Assembly (NCBI GenBank): GCA_023408815.1
Contig: JAEYJO010000013.1
Location: 20,180-84,179, forward strand
From: Bacillota bacterium
GTDB taxonomy: Bacteria; Bacillota; Clostridia; Lachnospirales; Lachnospiraceae
Reading direction: 5' to 3'
Length of the DNA: 64,000 nt
The position numbers and the translations under genes were made by a program. Positions within the stretch are counted from its first letter, which is position 1, and the number at the start of each line of letters is the position of its first letter. The notes beneath the pieces are model-generated. The model was not told the origin of the DNA. It searched no databases and saw only the letters and a program-made list of their open reading frames with translations. This document shows positions 8,998 through 17,784 of the stretch, in pieces.

Positions 8998-10209
8998 CTA
9001 AAGTTTACCTATCTCAATCACGGAACGCGCCCTGAGTAAAGCAAGACCGCTGACAAATATGACCATACCGGACGCGATCAACAGCCACTCAATTCGCACC
9101 ACATCACCCAAGGGGCCGAACACAACCATTCCGAGCGGCATTGCCAACCCACCGAACATCATCATCACGCTGAATACCCGTCCCATTTTGTCCGGCTCAA
9201 TTTTGCTCTGGAGCAAAGTCATACTCGGCGTGTTAAACAACGGCATCGTAACTCCGCAGATGAGCATTACACCTAAATATACCCAAAAATTCGGCACTAC
9301 ACCGAGCAGAAAACCCGTTAATCCGAATAGCGCACAAGCCATGACAATAGTGTGCGCCTTGTTTTTGAAACCGCCCCACACAGAAATCAATATACCGCCT
9401 ACGACTGCGCCGATCGAAAATACAATTTCGATCGCAGTCAGCCTCCATACATCATCTCCGAATGTGCGGGCTGTCTGAAGTGGAGTAAGCAAAGCGGCGG
9501 GCGATGCGAAAAAGCTGAAGAACGCACTGTAAATGATGATAAGTTTCAGCCACGCCTTGGAGTTGATATATCGCAGCCCTTCGCGCAGTTCGTGAAAGTA
9601 TGCCTGTATGCCATGCTTTAATTCCTCTGTACGCGGAATGCCGGACACCTTAACAAATATCAAAACTATACTTATACCTATTGCCGCAGTCGCCACATCA
9701 ATGAAGAAAATATATTCAATCGATAAGAACGACAGCAATGCACCTGCCGCCATCGGTGCGACAAACATATTCAACGACTGGATTGAACTTTGTATGCCGT
9801 TGAATCGCTGCAAACTCTCTGCCGGCACGATTTGCGGTATCATTGCAGATACTGCGGGCTGCTGTATACCCTGTCCGAACGACCGGGCAATTACAACGAT
9901 GAACATAAGCCAGATATTTTTGTAGCCGGAGATATACGCGACCGCCAAGCCGAGCGTTATCAGCGCGATACATGCATCGGATATTATGATAAGGTGCTTG
10001 CGATTGTGCCTGTCCGCCCATACACCTGCAAACGGCGAAATAAGCGTCATCGGCAATAGTGCGGCACAGGTGAACAGCGTCATGATCACACCCGATTTGG
10101 TTTCGAGTGTAATTTGCCAGGTTATAGCGTGTTGCACGAGCATCGAGCCGAACATTGACACGAACTGCCCAATGATATATAAAGTTGCATTACGTTTCCA
10201 GTTAGCCAT
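8998..10209 (-). CDS. MFS transporter, DHA3 (MefA-like) family
   Basis: A 403-residue, 12-helix major facilitator. The N-terminal half has the loop motif FAGVWADRHNRKHLI typical of DHA3 proteins such as macrolide-efflux MefA and siderophore exporters. A GAGGT ribosome-binding site lies upstream of the ATG. No regulator is attached; upstream lies the 3' end of the FtsX-like permease gene with 111 bases between. Substrate cannot be inferred; drug or small-metabolite export is likely. It is one of four exporters in this 15-kb block. Confidence 0.85.
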   Translation of the reverse strand: MANWKRNATLYIIGQFVSMFGSMLVQHAITWQITLETKSGVIMTLFTCAALLPMTLISPFAGVWADRHNRKHLIIISDACIALITLGLAVAYISGYKNIWLMFIVVIARSFGQGIQQPAVSAMIPQIVPAESLQRFNGIQSSIQSLNMFVAPMAAGALLSFLSIEYIFFIDVATAAIGISIVLIFVKVSGIPRTEELKHGIQAYFHELREGLRYINSKAWLKLIIIYSAFFSFFASPAALLTPLQTARTFGDDVWRLTAIEIVFSIGAVVGGILISVWGGFKNKAHTIVMACALFGLTGFLLGVVPNFWVYLGVMLICGVTMPLFNTPSMTLLQSKIEPDKMGRVFSVMMMFGGLAMPLGMVVFGPLGDVVRIEWLLIASGMVIFVSGLALLRARSVIEIGKL

Positions 10210-10320
10210 TTCAGTACCTCACCTTTATTGACAGTCAAGTAATCTTTCTTTTTTACAATTATAACAAAAAAACTATATAAAACTACATAAAAATAAAAAA
10301 TTAATATATAAAGTATGTTG

Positions 10321-13300
10321 TTATTCAACCGATTTTAATGCCTCCAGCATATTGACATTCTTGAGCCTGCGATTGATTATCATGCCGAGTACCACGGTAA
10401 TACTACATACTACCAATACCGGAACAAGGAATGCCTTTGCACCTAATGCTGGATTAAACATTATATCATCAGGCGGCACAACGGAAATAATATATAGGAA
10501 TAGAGCGTCTCCAAAGCCGAATCCCACCAAGATCCCAAGCATAGTCAGAAGAATGGTTTCCCGATAAATGTACATCGTTACTTCTTTATTATAAAAACCA
10601 AGCACCTTGATAGTGGATAATTCCCGAATTCGTTCCGATACATTGATATTTGTCAAATTGAACAATATCACCATAGCCAGTAATATAGCTACTAAAATCA
10701 ATATCTGCATAATCTTATTCAAAGAATGGACGATGGTATTGATTTGATTAATCAGTGTAGTATTCTGGACTACGCCTTTCACACCATCCAATTTCATATA
10801 ATTATTCGCCTGCTCATTTGCATTTTCTGTGGAACGATCCTTTAATATTACCAGATTAGCATTAGAATAATATGCCTTTCCAAAAACAGTTCGATAGTAT
10901 TTTGTATCCATAAAAATGAAATGACCTGTATACATCTCTGTAATATTGGAAATCGTTACCTCTCGCTCCTGATTTTCAGAATCCGTCATTGTTATAGTGT
11001 CTCCTGCTTTTACATTCAGCAGCTTTGCAAGGCGCTCTGAAAGTATAGCTCCATCAGTAGAAAGATTCAGTTCTTCTCCGGTTGATCGGTTCGTCAGGCT
11101 AATATATTCCTTAAATGCATCGGCATCTTTGGGAACAATCAATTTAATATCTTGTTTATCTTGATTGTTTCCTGCAACTTTTGTCATCTCATCATAAAAG
11201 ATTGGCATTTGCTGTTTAATTTTGTCAGTTTTCAAAAGCTCCTCGATCTCTTTTTCCTGTTCTGCCTTCAAATTGTCGTTTCTGGCTATAATTAAATCAT
11301 ACTGAATAATGTCACCAAATTGCCTGTCATTTACTCCGGAAATGGAATGCTGTACGCTGAAACCTGCAAATAGTAATGTTACAGCGCCGCATACTCCAAA
11401 TATGGTCATCAGCATACGTTTTTTATACCGGAAAATATTGCGAGCAGTTACCTTATGTGTAAAATTCATTCTGTCCCAAACCGGGTGGACACGTTCTAAA
11501 AAAATCTTTGACCCGGCTTCTGGAGGCTTGGGCTGCAAAAGCGCCGAAGGCTTTTCTTTTAATTCCTTTGCAGCGACGAAGCAAGCAGGGAGTACAGCAC
11601 TTACGAATGCCAATAGGAGAGCGATTGCTGTAATTCCAGGGAAAAAATCCAGTTCAATCCGTGGAATAGTAAAACTATGCCCATAAGCACTATATACGAT
11701 CATCGGTAACAAGGTATGCCCGGCTGCAATTCCTATGGCCGCCCCTATAAAACTTGCCCAAAAGCCATAAACTGTGAATTTCTTAATTATATCTTTATTA
11801 TCATAACCCAATGCTTTCAATGTGCCGGAATTCACCCGTTCTTCATCTACAAACCGGGTCATTGTAGTCAACGTTACCAGCGCCGCAACAAAGTACAGAA
11901 ATATTGGAAATACATTCGCAAGTGCATCGATGATTGTCGAAACACTATTATAAATTCGGTATCCTTCCGAACCAGGGACCTCCCGTCTGGTATCCAATGT
12001 GTATATTGGCAGTTTTAATGTTTCCAACGTTTCCCGGGCATCAGCCAGTTTGGCTTCGGCTTCAGCTATTTCCTGTTCGGCATCCGGTCTTTTTTCCTCA
12101 TATTCCTGCCATCCATCATCCAGTTCTTTTTCACCATCCTCAATTTCTGCCGCACCATCAGCCAGCTCTGCTTCGGCCTCAGCCAGCTTTGTATCAGCCT
12201 CCGCTTTTTTAGCATAATATTCCTGCCATCCGTCGGCAAGTTCATTTTTGCCGTCAGCAATTTTTACTACGGCATCCTCTAATTCTGTCCTGGCAGCAGT
12301 AAGCTTTGTCTCTGCTTCTATTTTTTTTGAGTTGTATTCTGCAAGACCCGCCTGATAAGATTGCTTCCCCGAAGCCAGTGTGCCTTCTGCCTCCGCAAGT
12401 TGCTTTCTTGCTTTTTCGAGTTCCGCACTCTTGGCAGAGTATTCCGTCTCTCCGTTTTTAAGGGTTTGTTGGGCAGCGGCAAGCTGTTCCTCACCGCCTT
12501 CCGCTTGTGCAGCAGCAGCGTTATACGCCGCCCATTTTTGTTCAAGAGTGTTTTGGGTTGTCACAAGTTGCGCAAGTTGAGCATATTGCGTTTGCGCCGC
12601 GGCAATTTGAGTCGGCATATCGTCAAGCTGAGCGAATAAGGTATCGGCCACTTGTTCCGATAAGTTGGCGCTTTGCAATGCCACTTGATACTGCTGATTG
12701 AGCATGTCATATTCTGACGTTCCCACGGCAGCGTCTCTCGCTTCTTTTAGTGCTGCGAATTGAGTAAGTTCTTCATATTGTGTTTTTAAAGTATCAAGCT
12801 GATCCTTCATGCTTGAGAGCGAACTTTCTATTTGAGCCATTGTCATGCCCGTAGCGGCTTCGGCAGCAGCAACGCCCGCCTCAAATTCTTCTTGCGCCGC
12901 GTCAAGCTGGGCTTTAGCATCTTTCAATGCTTCCAACTGCCCCACTTTCTCGTTATATTCGTCCCAACCTTTATCAAGTTTTTCGCGCGCTTCCTGTAAA
13001 GAGGATTCCGCTTCCGCAAATTCCTGCCGCTTCTTGCCCAATTCACTTTCCCCAGCCGCAATTTGTTCGGCAGCGGTGTCGAGCTTTGCTTTAGCGTCGC
13101 CTAACTGCTGTTTGGCATCTGCTTTCTGCGTCTCATATTCAGCCAGGCCATCCGTATATTTTTGTTGAGCATCGGCCAGTTCATTTTCACCATTTTCAAG
13201 TTTTGCCTCGGCATCGGTCAACTGCCGTTTGGCATCCTCTTTCTGCATCTCATATTCAGCTAAACCATCCGCATACTTCCGTTTAGCATCAGACAGCTCG

Positions 13301-14175
13301 TTTTCACCATTTTCGAGTTCCTGTTTTGCGTCGGACAACTCTCGTTTGGCATTATCCACTTCTGCCTGTCCATCATCAATCTTCTCTTGATATTCCTCCC
13401 TGATGGAAGATAAGCGCAGGGATGGCTGGTTCACCAGCAGTTCGTTCAGTTCATTTTTGTGATTCTGAATCAGCTCCGTATATTCATCTGAATAAGGGTC
13501 TATACCTTTTGTATCCTCAAAGGAAACCCGGGCAATCATATAAACATCATAGTCAAAGGCAGAAGAATCCACCACAGCATACCCTTGCAATTCTCCGGTT
13601 CCGGCTGTTGACTGCCCCATATTGATTATGGAAAGCATTTCGCCGGAGTTCACAAAGCCTACAATCTGAAATTCATGGATTTTAAGGGCTGTCTCTCCGG
13701 AAATATCCTCTTTTTCAGTAAAAGCTATCATATCACCGATATGGTAATCTCCATTATATAAATTAGCAATCGCAATTTCCTTTTCCGTCTCGGGAAGCCT
13801 TCCTTCCACGACTTCATAGGCAGACAAATCCTCCGAATTGGAAAAAATGCGAATACTCGTAATAGTATCCTGAATCACTGCATCCTTTAAGTAGCCATAT
13901 TCAATCTTATCCGCTCCTGATACTTGGTTAATGGCTTTCTGGTTTTCATCATCAATTCCATAGTCACCAATGATACTAATATCCGCCAGATTAAGCTGCT
14001 CAAAATAATTTGCCCCGGTCTTACGCATATTGGGACCGGTTACCTGAAGTCCCACAAGGGCAAATGATCCTAACGCGATTAAGCACATAATCGAAAAAAA
14101 TCGGCCCTTTGATTTTAAGAAACATTTTTTTATGTCTTTCCATAACGTTTTTTTCTCAAAATACTCACCTACCAT
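10321..14175 (-). CDS. FtsX/MacB-type ABC permease with very long coiled-coil domain
   Basis: A 1284-residue permease. It begins with a transmembrane helix (about 25-45) and an extracytoplasmic MacB-like region. From about residue 245 to 735 it is almost entirely heptad-like, rich in Ala, Glu, Lys, Gln and Asp, with near-identical units of about 37 residues (ENGENELSDAKRKYADGLAEY, then ENGENELADAQQKYTDGLAEY). Two FtsX membrane domains follow (about 760-885 and 1155-1275), separated by a second extracytoplasmic region. The start overlaps the ATPase gene by seven bases. Large coiled-coil FtsX permeases of this kind occur in Firmicutes as drug-, peptide- or envelope-stress transporters; the substrate is unknown. 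Confidence 0.9.
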   Translation of the reverse strand: MVGEYFEKKTLWKDIKKCFLKSKGRFFSIMCLIALGSFALVGLQVTGPNMRKTGANYFEQLNLADISIIGDYGIDDENQKAINQVSGADKIEYGYLKDAVIQDTITSIRIFSNSEDLSAYEVVEGRLPETEKEIAIANLYNGDYHIGDMIAFTEKEDISGETALKIHEFQIVGFVNSGEMLSIINMGQSTAGTGELQGYAVVDSSAFDYDVYMIARVSFEDTKGIDPYSDEYTELIQNHKNELNELLVNQPSLRLSSIREEYQEKIDDGQAEVDNAKRELSDAKQELENGENELSDAKRKYADGLAEYEMQKEDAKRQLTDAEAKLENGENELADAQQKYTDGLAEYETQKADAKQQLGDAKAKLDTAAEQIAAGESELGKKRQEFAEAESSLQEAREKLDKGWDEYNEKVGQLEALKDAKAQLDAAQEEFEAGVAAAEAATGMTMAQIESSLSSMKDQLDTLKTQYEELTQFAALKEARDAAVGTSEYDMLNQQYQVALQSANLSEQVADTLFAQLDDMPTQIAAAQTQYAQLAQLVTTQNTLEQKWAAYNAAAAQAEGGEEQLAAAQQTLKNGETEYSAKSAELEKARKQLAEAEGTLASGKQSYQAGLAEYNSKKIEAETKLTAARTELEDAVVKIADGKNELADGWQEYYAKKAEADTKLAEAEAELADGAAEIEDGEKELDDGWQEYEEKRPDAEQEIAEAEAKLADARETLETLKLPIYTLDTRREVPGSEGYRIYNSVSTIIDALANVFPIFLYFVAALVTLTTMTRFVDEERVNSGTLKALGYDNKDIIKKFTVYGFWASFIGAAIGIAAGHTLLPMIVYSAYGHSFTIPRIELDFFPGITAIALLLAFVSAVLPACFVAAKELKEKPSALLQPKPPEAGSKIFLERVHPVWDRMNFTHKVTARNIFRYKKRMLMTIFGVCGAVTLLFAGFSVQHSISGVNDRQFGDIIQYDLIIARNDNLKAEQEKEIEELLKTDKIKQQMPIFYDEMTKVAGNNQDKQDIKLIVPKDADAFKEYISLTNRSTGEELNLSTDGAILSERLAKLLNVKAGDTITMTDSENQEREVTISNITEMYTGHFIFMDTKYYRTVFGKAYYSNANLVILKDRSTENANEQANNYMKLDGVKGVVQNTTLINQINTIVHSLNKIMQILILVAILLAMVILFNLTNINVSERIRELSTIKVLGFYNKEVTMYIYRETILLTMLGILVGFGFGDALFLYIISVVPPDDIMFNPALGAKAFLVPVLVVCSITVVLGMIINRRLKNVNMLEALKSVE

Positions 14176-14870
14176 TCAATATCCGCAATTTTTCGGGGAC
14201 TCGGATTTATTTCTATATTCTTTACGCCCGCATCATGCATGTGAATTACACGGTCGGCAATAGGAGCTATGGCCGCATTGTGTGTAACGATTATTACAGT
14301 AGCGCCTTTTTTTCGGCTCATATCCTGTAAAATTTGAAGTACCTGCTTACCCGTCTTGTAATCCAAAGCTCCAGTAGGTTCATCACATAACAGAAGCTTT
14401 GGGTTTTTAGCAACTGCACGGGCAATCGCCACCCGCTGTTGTTCACCGCCAGATAATTGAGCCGGAAAGTTATCGATTCTGTTTTCAAGCCCCACATCCT
14501 TTAATACCTGTATAGGATCAAGTGCATCCTTTACAATTTCAGAAGCCAGTTCTACATTTTCTTTTGCAGTCAGGTTCTGCACCAGATTATAAAATTGAAA
14601 AACGAACCCTACATCATTTCTTCGATAAGTAATCAATTCATTTGGTGTATAGCCGGCAATATCGTTTCCATCAATGATTACTCTGCCTTCATCATTAGTG
14701 TCCATTCCTCCGAGTATATTCAATACTGTAGACTTCCCGGCACCGGAGGCCCCTAAAATAATTGCCAGCTCACCTTTTTCAATGAAAAAGCTTACATCCC
14801 GGTTGGCAATAATTTCATTACTTCCTATTTTGTATCGCTTATAACTATGGACCATTTCAATGTAGCTCAT
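14169..14870 (-). CDS. ABC transporter ATP-binding protein, MacB/LolD type
   Basis: A 233-residue ATPase with Walker A GASGAGKST, Q-loop VFQFYNL, signature LSGGEQQRVAIARA, Walker B LLLCDEPTGALD and the H-loop His of THNAAIA. This is the partner class for FtsX/MacB permeases. It is fused by overlap to the permease (7 bases) and overlaps the preceding small gene by 14 bases, so the three are translated as a coupled operon. Probably a mechanotransmission-type exporter rather than an importer. Confidence 0.95.
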   Translation of the reverse strand: MSYIEMVHSYKRYKIGSNEIIANRDVSFFIEKGELAIILGASGAGKSTVLNILGGMDTNDEGRVIIDGNDIAGYTPNELITYRRNDVGFVFQFYNLVQNLTAKENVELASEIVKDALDPIQVLKDVGLENRIDNFPAQLSGGEQQRVAIARAVAKNPKLLLCDEPTGALDYKTGKQVLQILQDMSRKKGATVIIVTHNAAIAPIADRVIHMHDAGVKNIEINPSPRKIADIEW

Positions 14871-15192
14871 GATCTTCCTCCTTATGCTGTTGAGTTTGAG
14901 TAATGGCGACTCCTTTCATTTGAAAGACACTGTTCCCTCCATGAAGTGTCAACTCGATATTGTCGCAGTTTATTCGTCCAGTTGCCTCATAATAAAATTC
15001 GCTCATCAGCGTAACGAATTTTCCGCTCAGTCGACACGAGCCATCACTATTCAATTCTCCCGTGACAGGTTCCTTGCTTTGAAAAATATTCAGATATCCT
15101 TCCATTTTTCTTTCGAAAATTACAAGCTCTAATATACCGTTTCTTTTGCCTAATGGGGTGTCCAAAATAACCTTATAATTTTGTTGAAACAT
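14857..15192 (-). CDS. Small protein of unknown function, first gene of ABC-FtsX operon
   Basis: About 111 residues from the ATG at 15192, which lies 9 bases from AAAGGAG; an ATG at 15198 is only 3 bases away and less likely. There is no signal peptide or membrane helix. The pattern of alternating hydrophobics and the frequent Gly/Thr suggest a beta-rich, lipocalin- or barrel-like fold. The C-terminus is His/Glu-rich and overlaps the ATPase start by 14 bases. I do not recognise the family. Position suggests an accessory or sensory role for the ABC system. Confidence 0.75.
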   Translation of the reverse strand: MFQQNYKVILDTPLGKRNGILELVIFERKMEGYLNIFQSKEPVTGELNSDGSCRLSGKFVTLMSEFYYEATGRINCDNIELTLHGGNSVFQMKGVAITQTQQHKEEDHELH

Positions 15193-15254
15193 TATCATTT
15201 ACTCCTTTCTGACGGTTTCTGAATGCATTATAAAAAATTCGCCTGCAATATACC

Positions 15255-15319
15255 ACGGTCAAATTACAATGAAATGTTGGAATTTGGGACAAATCATAAA
15301 TAGTTGACGGTCAAATACA
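15255..15319. promoter_or_regulatory. TetR-type operator region
   Basis: TTGACGGTCAA at 15304-15314 is a perfect dyad. Its half with flank, ACGGTCAAAT(T)ACA, is repeated at 15255-15268. The repeats lie between the TetR gene and the divergent ABC-FtsX operon, so the TetR protein is the likely ligand. Confidence 0.55.
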
Positions 15320-15335
15320 GTCCTGCAATTTGCCG

Positions 15336-15348
15336 GACAAATGTCCTA
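15336..15348. promoter_or_regulatory. GACAAATGTCCTA, second copy of the 1773 motif
   Basis: GGACAAATGTCC is a 12-base perfect palindrome just upstream of the -35 box of the TetR gene. It shares 13 identical bases with the site in front of the DMT transporter. Confidence 0.4.
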
Positions 15349-15357
15349 CGCTATCCG

Positions 15358-15386
15358 TTGAATAAAATATTTAAAAAGTTTATAAT
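15358..15386 (+). promoter_or_regulatory. Sigma-A promoter of the tetR-family gene
   Basis: TTGAAT, 17-base spacer, TATAAT, followed 6 bases on by GAGGTGAG before the ATG at 15405. Confidence 0.7.
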
Positions 15387-15404
15387 AAAAACAGAGGTGA
15401 GAAG

Positions 15405-15992
15405 ATGAAATATGAAGTAACAAGCTTGAACACAAAAAAAACACTCGCGGCATCTTTTAAAAAACAGGTAAGTAAAAAACCATTTTCAAAAATTACAGTG
15501 AGTGAGATTATAAATGATTGCGGCGTAAACCGAAAAACTTTTTACTATCATTTTTCGGATATTTATGCTTTGCTCAAATGGACATTGGAACAGGAAGCTA
15601 TTGAGGTGGTAAAACAGTTTGATTTGATAGCAGAATATGAAGAAGCAATGTTGTTTGTTATGGATTATGTAGAGGAGAATGCAGACTTTCTGCAAAATAT
15701 TTATCATTCCATTGGTCGGGATGAATTAAAACGATTCTTCTGCGCTGATTTTATTGATATCGTACGCTCTTTTATAGATAAATCAGAGAAAATACAAAGA
15801 TTATCCACACCTGATGATTTCAAATTATTTCTCAGTCAATTCTATACGGAAGCTATTGCCGGCATGTTAGTTGAGTGGATTGTAGATCGTTCTATTCGTG
15901 ACCGTGAAAAAACAGTACAATATATTTCTGTCATCATACACTCTGCAATTCCAAATGCCTTACGTTCGGCAATGGATTTGTCAGAAAAATAA
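15405..15992 (+). CDS. TetR/AcrR-family regulator (DhaS-like C-terminus)
   Basis: A 195-residue protein. Residues 10-55 form the TetR helix-turn-helix (FSKITVSEIINDCGVNRKTFYYHFSD, with the classic TFYYHF recognition end). The C-terminal helical domain resembles the TetR_C_8 type found in DhaS-like regulators. It is divergent from the three-gene ABC-FtsX operon, with a TTGACGGTCAA dyad between them, so it probably represses that operon and itself. GAGGTGAG precedes the start. A terminator follows at 15993. Confidence 0.93.
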   Translation: MKYEVTSLNTKKTLAASFKKQVSKKPFSKITVSEIINDCGVNRKTFYYHFSDIYALLKWTLEQEAIEVVKQFDLIAEYEEAMLFVMDYVEENADFLQNIYHSIGRDELKRFFCADFIDIVRSFIDKSEKIQRLSTPDDFKLFLSQFYTEAIAGMLVEWIVDRSIRDREKTVQYISVIIHSAIPNALRSAMDLSEK

Positions 15993-16021
15993 CCCTCGTT
16001 ACTTTATATAAGCAACGAGGG
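15993..16021. terminator. Intrinsic terminator between tetR and pckA
   Basis: Stem CCCTCGTT/AACGAGGG with a 13-base loop, between convergent genes. Confidence 0.65.
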
Positions 16022-16078
16022 GCATCTTAAAAATCATATTATCTCACTATTTTACAGCAAGAACCAATTCTGTTAATT

Positions 16079-17683
16079 TTATAACTGAGGCCCTGCAGAA
16101 ACTAATGCCTTACCTGCCTCATTTCCTTCATACTTCACAAAGTTCTTCACAAAACGCTGTGCCAAGTCTTTGGCTTTCGTATCCCAATCAGAAGCATTTG
16201 CATAGGTATCACGAGGATCAAGAATCTTGGGATCCACGCCCGGCAGCTCTGTCGGAATATCAAAATTAAAGTACGGCAGCTTCTTCATCGGTGCGCTCGC
16301 GATGGAACCATCCAGAATTGCATCGATAATACCACGTGTGTCACGGATAGAGATACGCTTCCCTGTACCATTCCAGCCGGTATTAACAAGATATGCCTTC
16401 GCACCGCTCTTCTGCATTTTCTTAACGAGCTCCTCCGCATATTTGGTCGGATGAAGTTCCAGAAATGCCTGACCGAAGCAAGCGGAAAATGTAGGTGTAG
16501 GCTCTGTGATTCCACGTTCTGTACCGGCAAGCTTCGCAGTGAATCCAGATAAGAAATAATACTGTGTCTGTTCCGGAGTTAAAACGGATACCGGAGGAAG
16601 AACACCGAATGCATCTGCCGACAGGAAGATAACATTCTTTGCCGCCGGAGCTGCCGAAACCGGACGAACGATATTCTTAATATGATCAATCGGATAAGAT
16701 ACACGAGTATTCTCCGTTACGCTCTTATCAGTAAAATCAATCTTACCGTCAGCATCAAGCGTAACATTTTCTAAGAGAGCATCTCTCCTAATCGCGTTAT
16801 AAATATCCGGTTCTGATTCCTTGTCCAGGTCAATAACTTTAGCATAACATCCGCCCTCAAAGTTGAATACGCCCTTATCATCCCAGCCGTGCTCATCATC
16901 TCCGATAAGAAGGCGTTTCGGATCTGTAGACAATGTAGTCTTACCTGTTCCGGAAAGTCCGAAGAATATTGCAGTATTCTCACCGTTCAAATCAGTATTT
17001 GCAGAACAATGCATAGAAGCAATACCTTTCAGCGGCAAATAGTAGTTCATCATAGAGAACATACCCTTCTTCATCTCACCGCCGTACCAGGTATTTACAA
17101 TAACCTGTTCGCGAGTGGTTATGTTGAACAATACACCCGTCTCAGAATTAAGACCTAACTCTTTGTAATTCTCTACTTTTGCCTTGGAAGCGTTATATAC
17201 AATGAAATCAGGCTTAAAATCTTCCAGTTCCTCAGCGGTAGGCTGGATAAACATATTCGTAACGAAGTGAGCCTGCCATGCAACCTCCACGATAAAACGA
17301 ATTGCCATGCGTGTATCCTTATTAGCACCGCAAAATGCGTCTACAATAAAAAGCCTTTTATTGGAAAGTTCTTTCAGAGCGATTTCCTTTACAGTGTCCC
17401 ATGCTTCCTGTGTAGCAGGATGATTGTCATTCTTATATTCATCAGAGGTCCACCATACCGTGTCCTTGGAATTCTCATCCATAACGATGAACTTATCCTT
17501 AGGTGACCGTCCTGTATAAATACCTGTCATAACATTTACTGCACCAAGTTCGCTTACCTGACCCTTTTCAAAGCCCTCTAGACTTGATTTTGTCTCTTCC
17601 TTAAATAACATTTCAAAAGAAGGATTTCGAACAATTTCTGTAACTCCGGTGATGCCATATTGGCTCAAATCAATATTTGCCAT
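16079..17683 (-). CDS. pckA: Phosphoenolpyruvate carboxykinase (ATP)
   Basis: A 534-residue enzyme converting oxaloacetate and ATP to phosphoenolpyruvate, CO2 and ADP (in fermenting anaerobes often run towards oxaloacetate). The family signature is clear: substrate-binding TGRSPKDK near residue 55, kinase-1 P-loop GLSGTGKTTLS around 240, kinase-2 LIGDDEHGWDDKG, and the metal-binding Lys/His region near 200. Full length for the ATP-dependent class. It starts with an ATG after GAGAGG. It is a single-gene unit between the tetR gene and acnA. Confidence 0.97.
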   Translation of the reverse strand: MANIDLSQYGITGVTEIVRNPSFEMLFKEETKSSLEGFEKGQVSELGAVNVMTGIYTGRSPKDKFIVMDENSKDTVWWTSDEYKNDNHPATQEAWDTVKEIALKELSNKRLFIVDAFCGANKDTRMAIRFIVEVAWQAHFVTNMFIQPTAEELEDFKPDFIVYNASKAKVENYKELGLNSETGVLFNITTREQVIVNTWYGGEMKKGMFSMMNYYLPLKGIASMHCSANTDLNGENTAIFFGLSGTGKTTLSTDPKRLLIGDDEHGWDDKGVFNFEGGCYAKVIDLDKESEPDIYNAIRRDALLENVTLDADGKIDFTDKSVTENTRVSYPIDHIKNIVRPVSAAPAAKNVIFLSADAFGVLPPVSVLTPEQTQYYFLSGFTAKLAGTERGITEPTPTFSACFGQAFLELHPTKYAEELVKKMQKSGAKAYLVNTGWNGTGKRISIRDTRGIIDAILDGSIASAPMKKLPYFNFDIPTELPGVDPKILDPRDTYANASDWDTKAKDLAQRFVKNFVKYEGNEAGKALVSAGPQL

Positions 17684-17784
17684 TTTTAACCAACCTCTCT
17701 TTCATTTTTATTATGTCCCGTTTATTGTCTCACTTTTCGAATAGGATGTCAATAAATGGGATTTATTCAGCTGAAGTTGTCAGC

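Noticed and set aside
12000..13200. Several Ser/Ala-rich plus-strand frames
   Set aside because: Shadows of the coiled-coil repeats in the FtsX-like permease.
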